In this document: positions 7,055-7,266 of the stretch, one piece after another
How positions within the stretch are numbered: position 1 is the first letter of the stretch
Layout: each line of letters starts with the position of its first letter
Assembly: GCA_937907715.1 (NCBI GenBank)
Contig: CALERM010000213.1
Location: forward strand, 1 to 7,266
Origin: an uncultured Clostridia bacterium
GTDB lineage: Bacteria; Bacillota; Clostridia; Oscillospirales; Oscillospiraceae
Direction of reading: 5' to 3'
DNA length: 7,266 nt
Translations under genes and position numbers: made by a program
The notes under the pieces: generated by a model
Seen by the model: only the letters and a program-made list of their open reading frames with translations
The model's database searches: none
Told to the model about the DNA's origin: nothing

Positions 7055-7130
7055 GCGGGTGTAGCTCATCCGGTAGAGCGCCACCTTGCCAAGGTGGAGG
7101 TAGCGAGTTCGAGCCTCGTCACCCGCTCCA
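7055..7130 (+). tRNA. tRNA-Gly, anticodon GCC
   Basis: A complete 76-base cloverleaf. The acceptor arms GCGGGTG (7055-7061) and CACCCGC (7120-7126) pair fully, followed by discriminator T and an encoded CCA (7128-7130). The D stem is GCTC/GAGC, with GG in the loop. The anticodon stem CCACC/GGTGG encloses TTGCCAA, with anticodon GCC at 7088-7090 reading GGC and GGU glycine codons. The variable loop is five bases. The T stem GCGAG/CTCGT holds a TTCGAGC loop and one G-U pair. Encoded CCA means the 3' end needs trimming rather than addition. Confidence 0.97.
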
Positions 7131-7132
7131 TA

Positions 7133-7164
7133 AAACGACTGGCTTTCGCCAGTCGTTTCTTTTT
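7133..7164 (+). terminator. intrinsic terminator after tRNA-Gly
   Basis: An 11-bp perfect stem, AAACGACTGGC (7133-7143) with GCCAGTCGTTT (7148-7158), closes a TTTC loop and is followed by CTTTTT. It starts three bases after the tRNA CCA, so it ends tRNA transcription. It is also the first clear plus-strand terminator downstream of the four-gene run. Confidence 0.9.
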
Positions 7165-7179
7165 GTCTTGATGAAGCTG

Positions 7180-7212
7180 AAAAAGGGTCCGCTGCTATGC
7201 AGCGGACCCTTT
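7180..7212 (-). terminator. strong hairpin, probable minus-strand (or bidirectional) terminator
   Basis: A perfect 14-bp stem (7182-7195 with 7199-7212) around a TAT loop has a GC-rich core, GGGTCCGCTGC. On the minus strand the stem is followed by a run of five T (complement of 7180-7184). On the plus strand it is followed by only three T and then CAGTC. The polarity therefore fits termination of a leftward gene located to the right of the window. It may also act as a backup stop for plus-strand transcripts. Confidence 0.65.
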
Positions 7213-7266
7213 CAGTCTGTCGAAAAACCTTCCGGACCGATGATTTCGGAAAGGAAGATAGTGTGA

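Noticed and set aside
6997..7266. 89-codon plus-strand frame ending at the window edge
   Set aside because: It runs through the tRNA-Gly gene and both hairpins; these explain the sequence, and the translation resembles nothing known to me.

Overview
The window looks like chromosomal DNA from a GC-rich Gram-positive member of the Clostridia, most likely an Oscillospiraceae-type gut anaerobe. This rests on gene content, not on a search: a divergent second GyrB/GyrA-type pair of a kind I associate with that group, a YitT-family membrane protein, a DUF1846 protein, a clostridial-style transglutaminase-like lipoprotein, strong purine-rich Shine-Dalgarno sites and a tRNA gene with encoded CCA. I see no phage, IS, CRISPR or toxin-antitoxin signature.

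Layout. Positions 1-296 (minus strand) hold the N-terminal 98 residues of a DUF1846/UPF0371 protein that runs off the left edge. A 281-bp divergent intergenic region (297-577) carries a clear sigma-70 type promoter facing right (TTGACT, 17 bp, TATACT) and a weaker candidate facing left. To the right lies a tightly spaced plus-strand gene run: topoisomerase subunit B (578-2560), subunit A (2585-4819), a YitT/DUF2179 membrane protein (4835-5701) and a transglutaminase-like lipoprotein (5750-6991). The gaps are 24, 15 and 48 bp, each with a Shine-Dalgarno site, and I see no terminator between the genes, so they probably form one transcript. Downstream, tRNA-Gly(GCC) (7055-7130) has its own strong promoter and an intrinsic terminator (7133-7164). 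A second long hairpin (7180-7212) has its T-run on the minus strand, suggesting a convergent gene just outside the right edge.

How the genes fit together. Subunits B and A should form an A2B2 ATP-dependent type IIA topoisomerase that passes one DNA duplex through another. No GyrA-box is visible, so it resembles topoisomerase IV more than gyrase. Nothing in the sequence links the membrane protein or the lipoprotein mechanistically to DNA topology.

Most worth a second look: the non-canonical residues around the DNA-cleavage centre of subunit A (Asn and Lys at usual His and Arg positions, Ala at the quinolone Ser position), and the lipoprotein's apparently broken Cys-His-Asp triad, with Tyr in place of His. 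I found no clear evidence of a wholly new multi-gene system.
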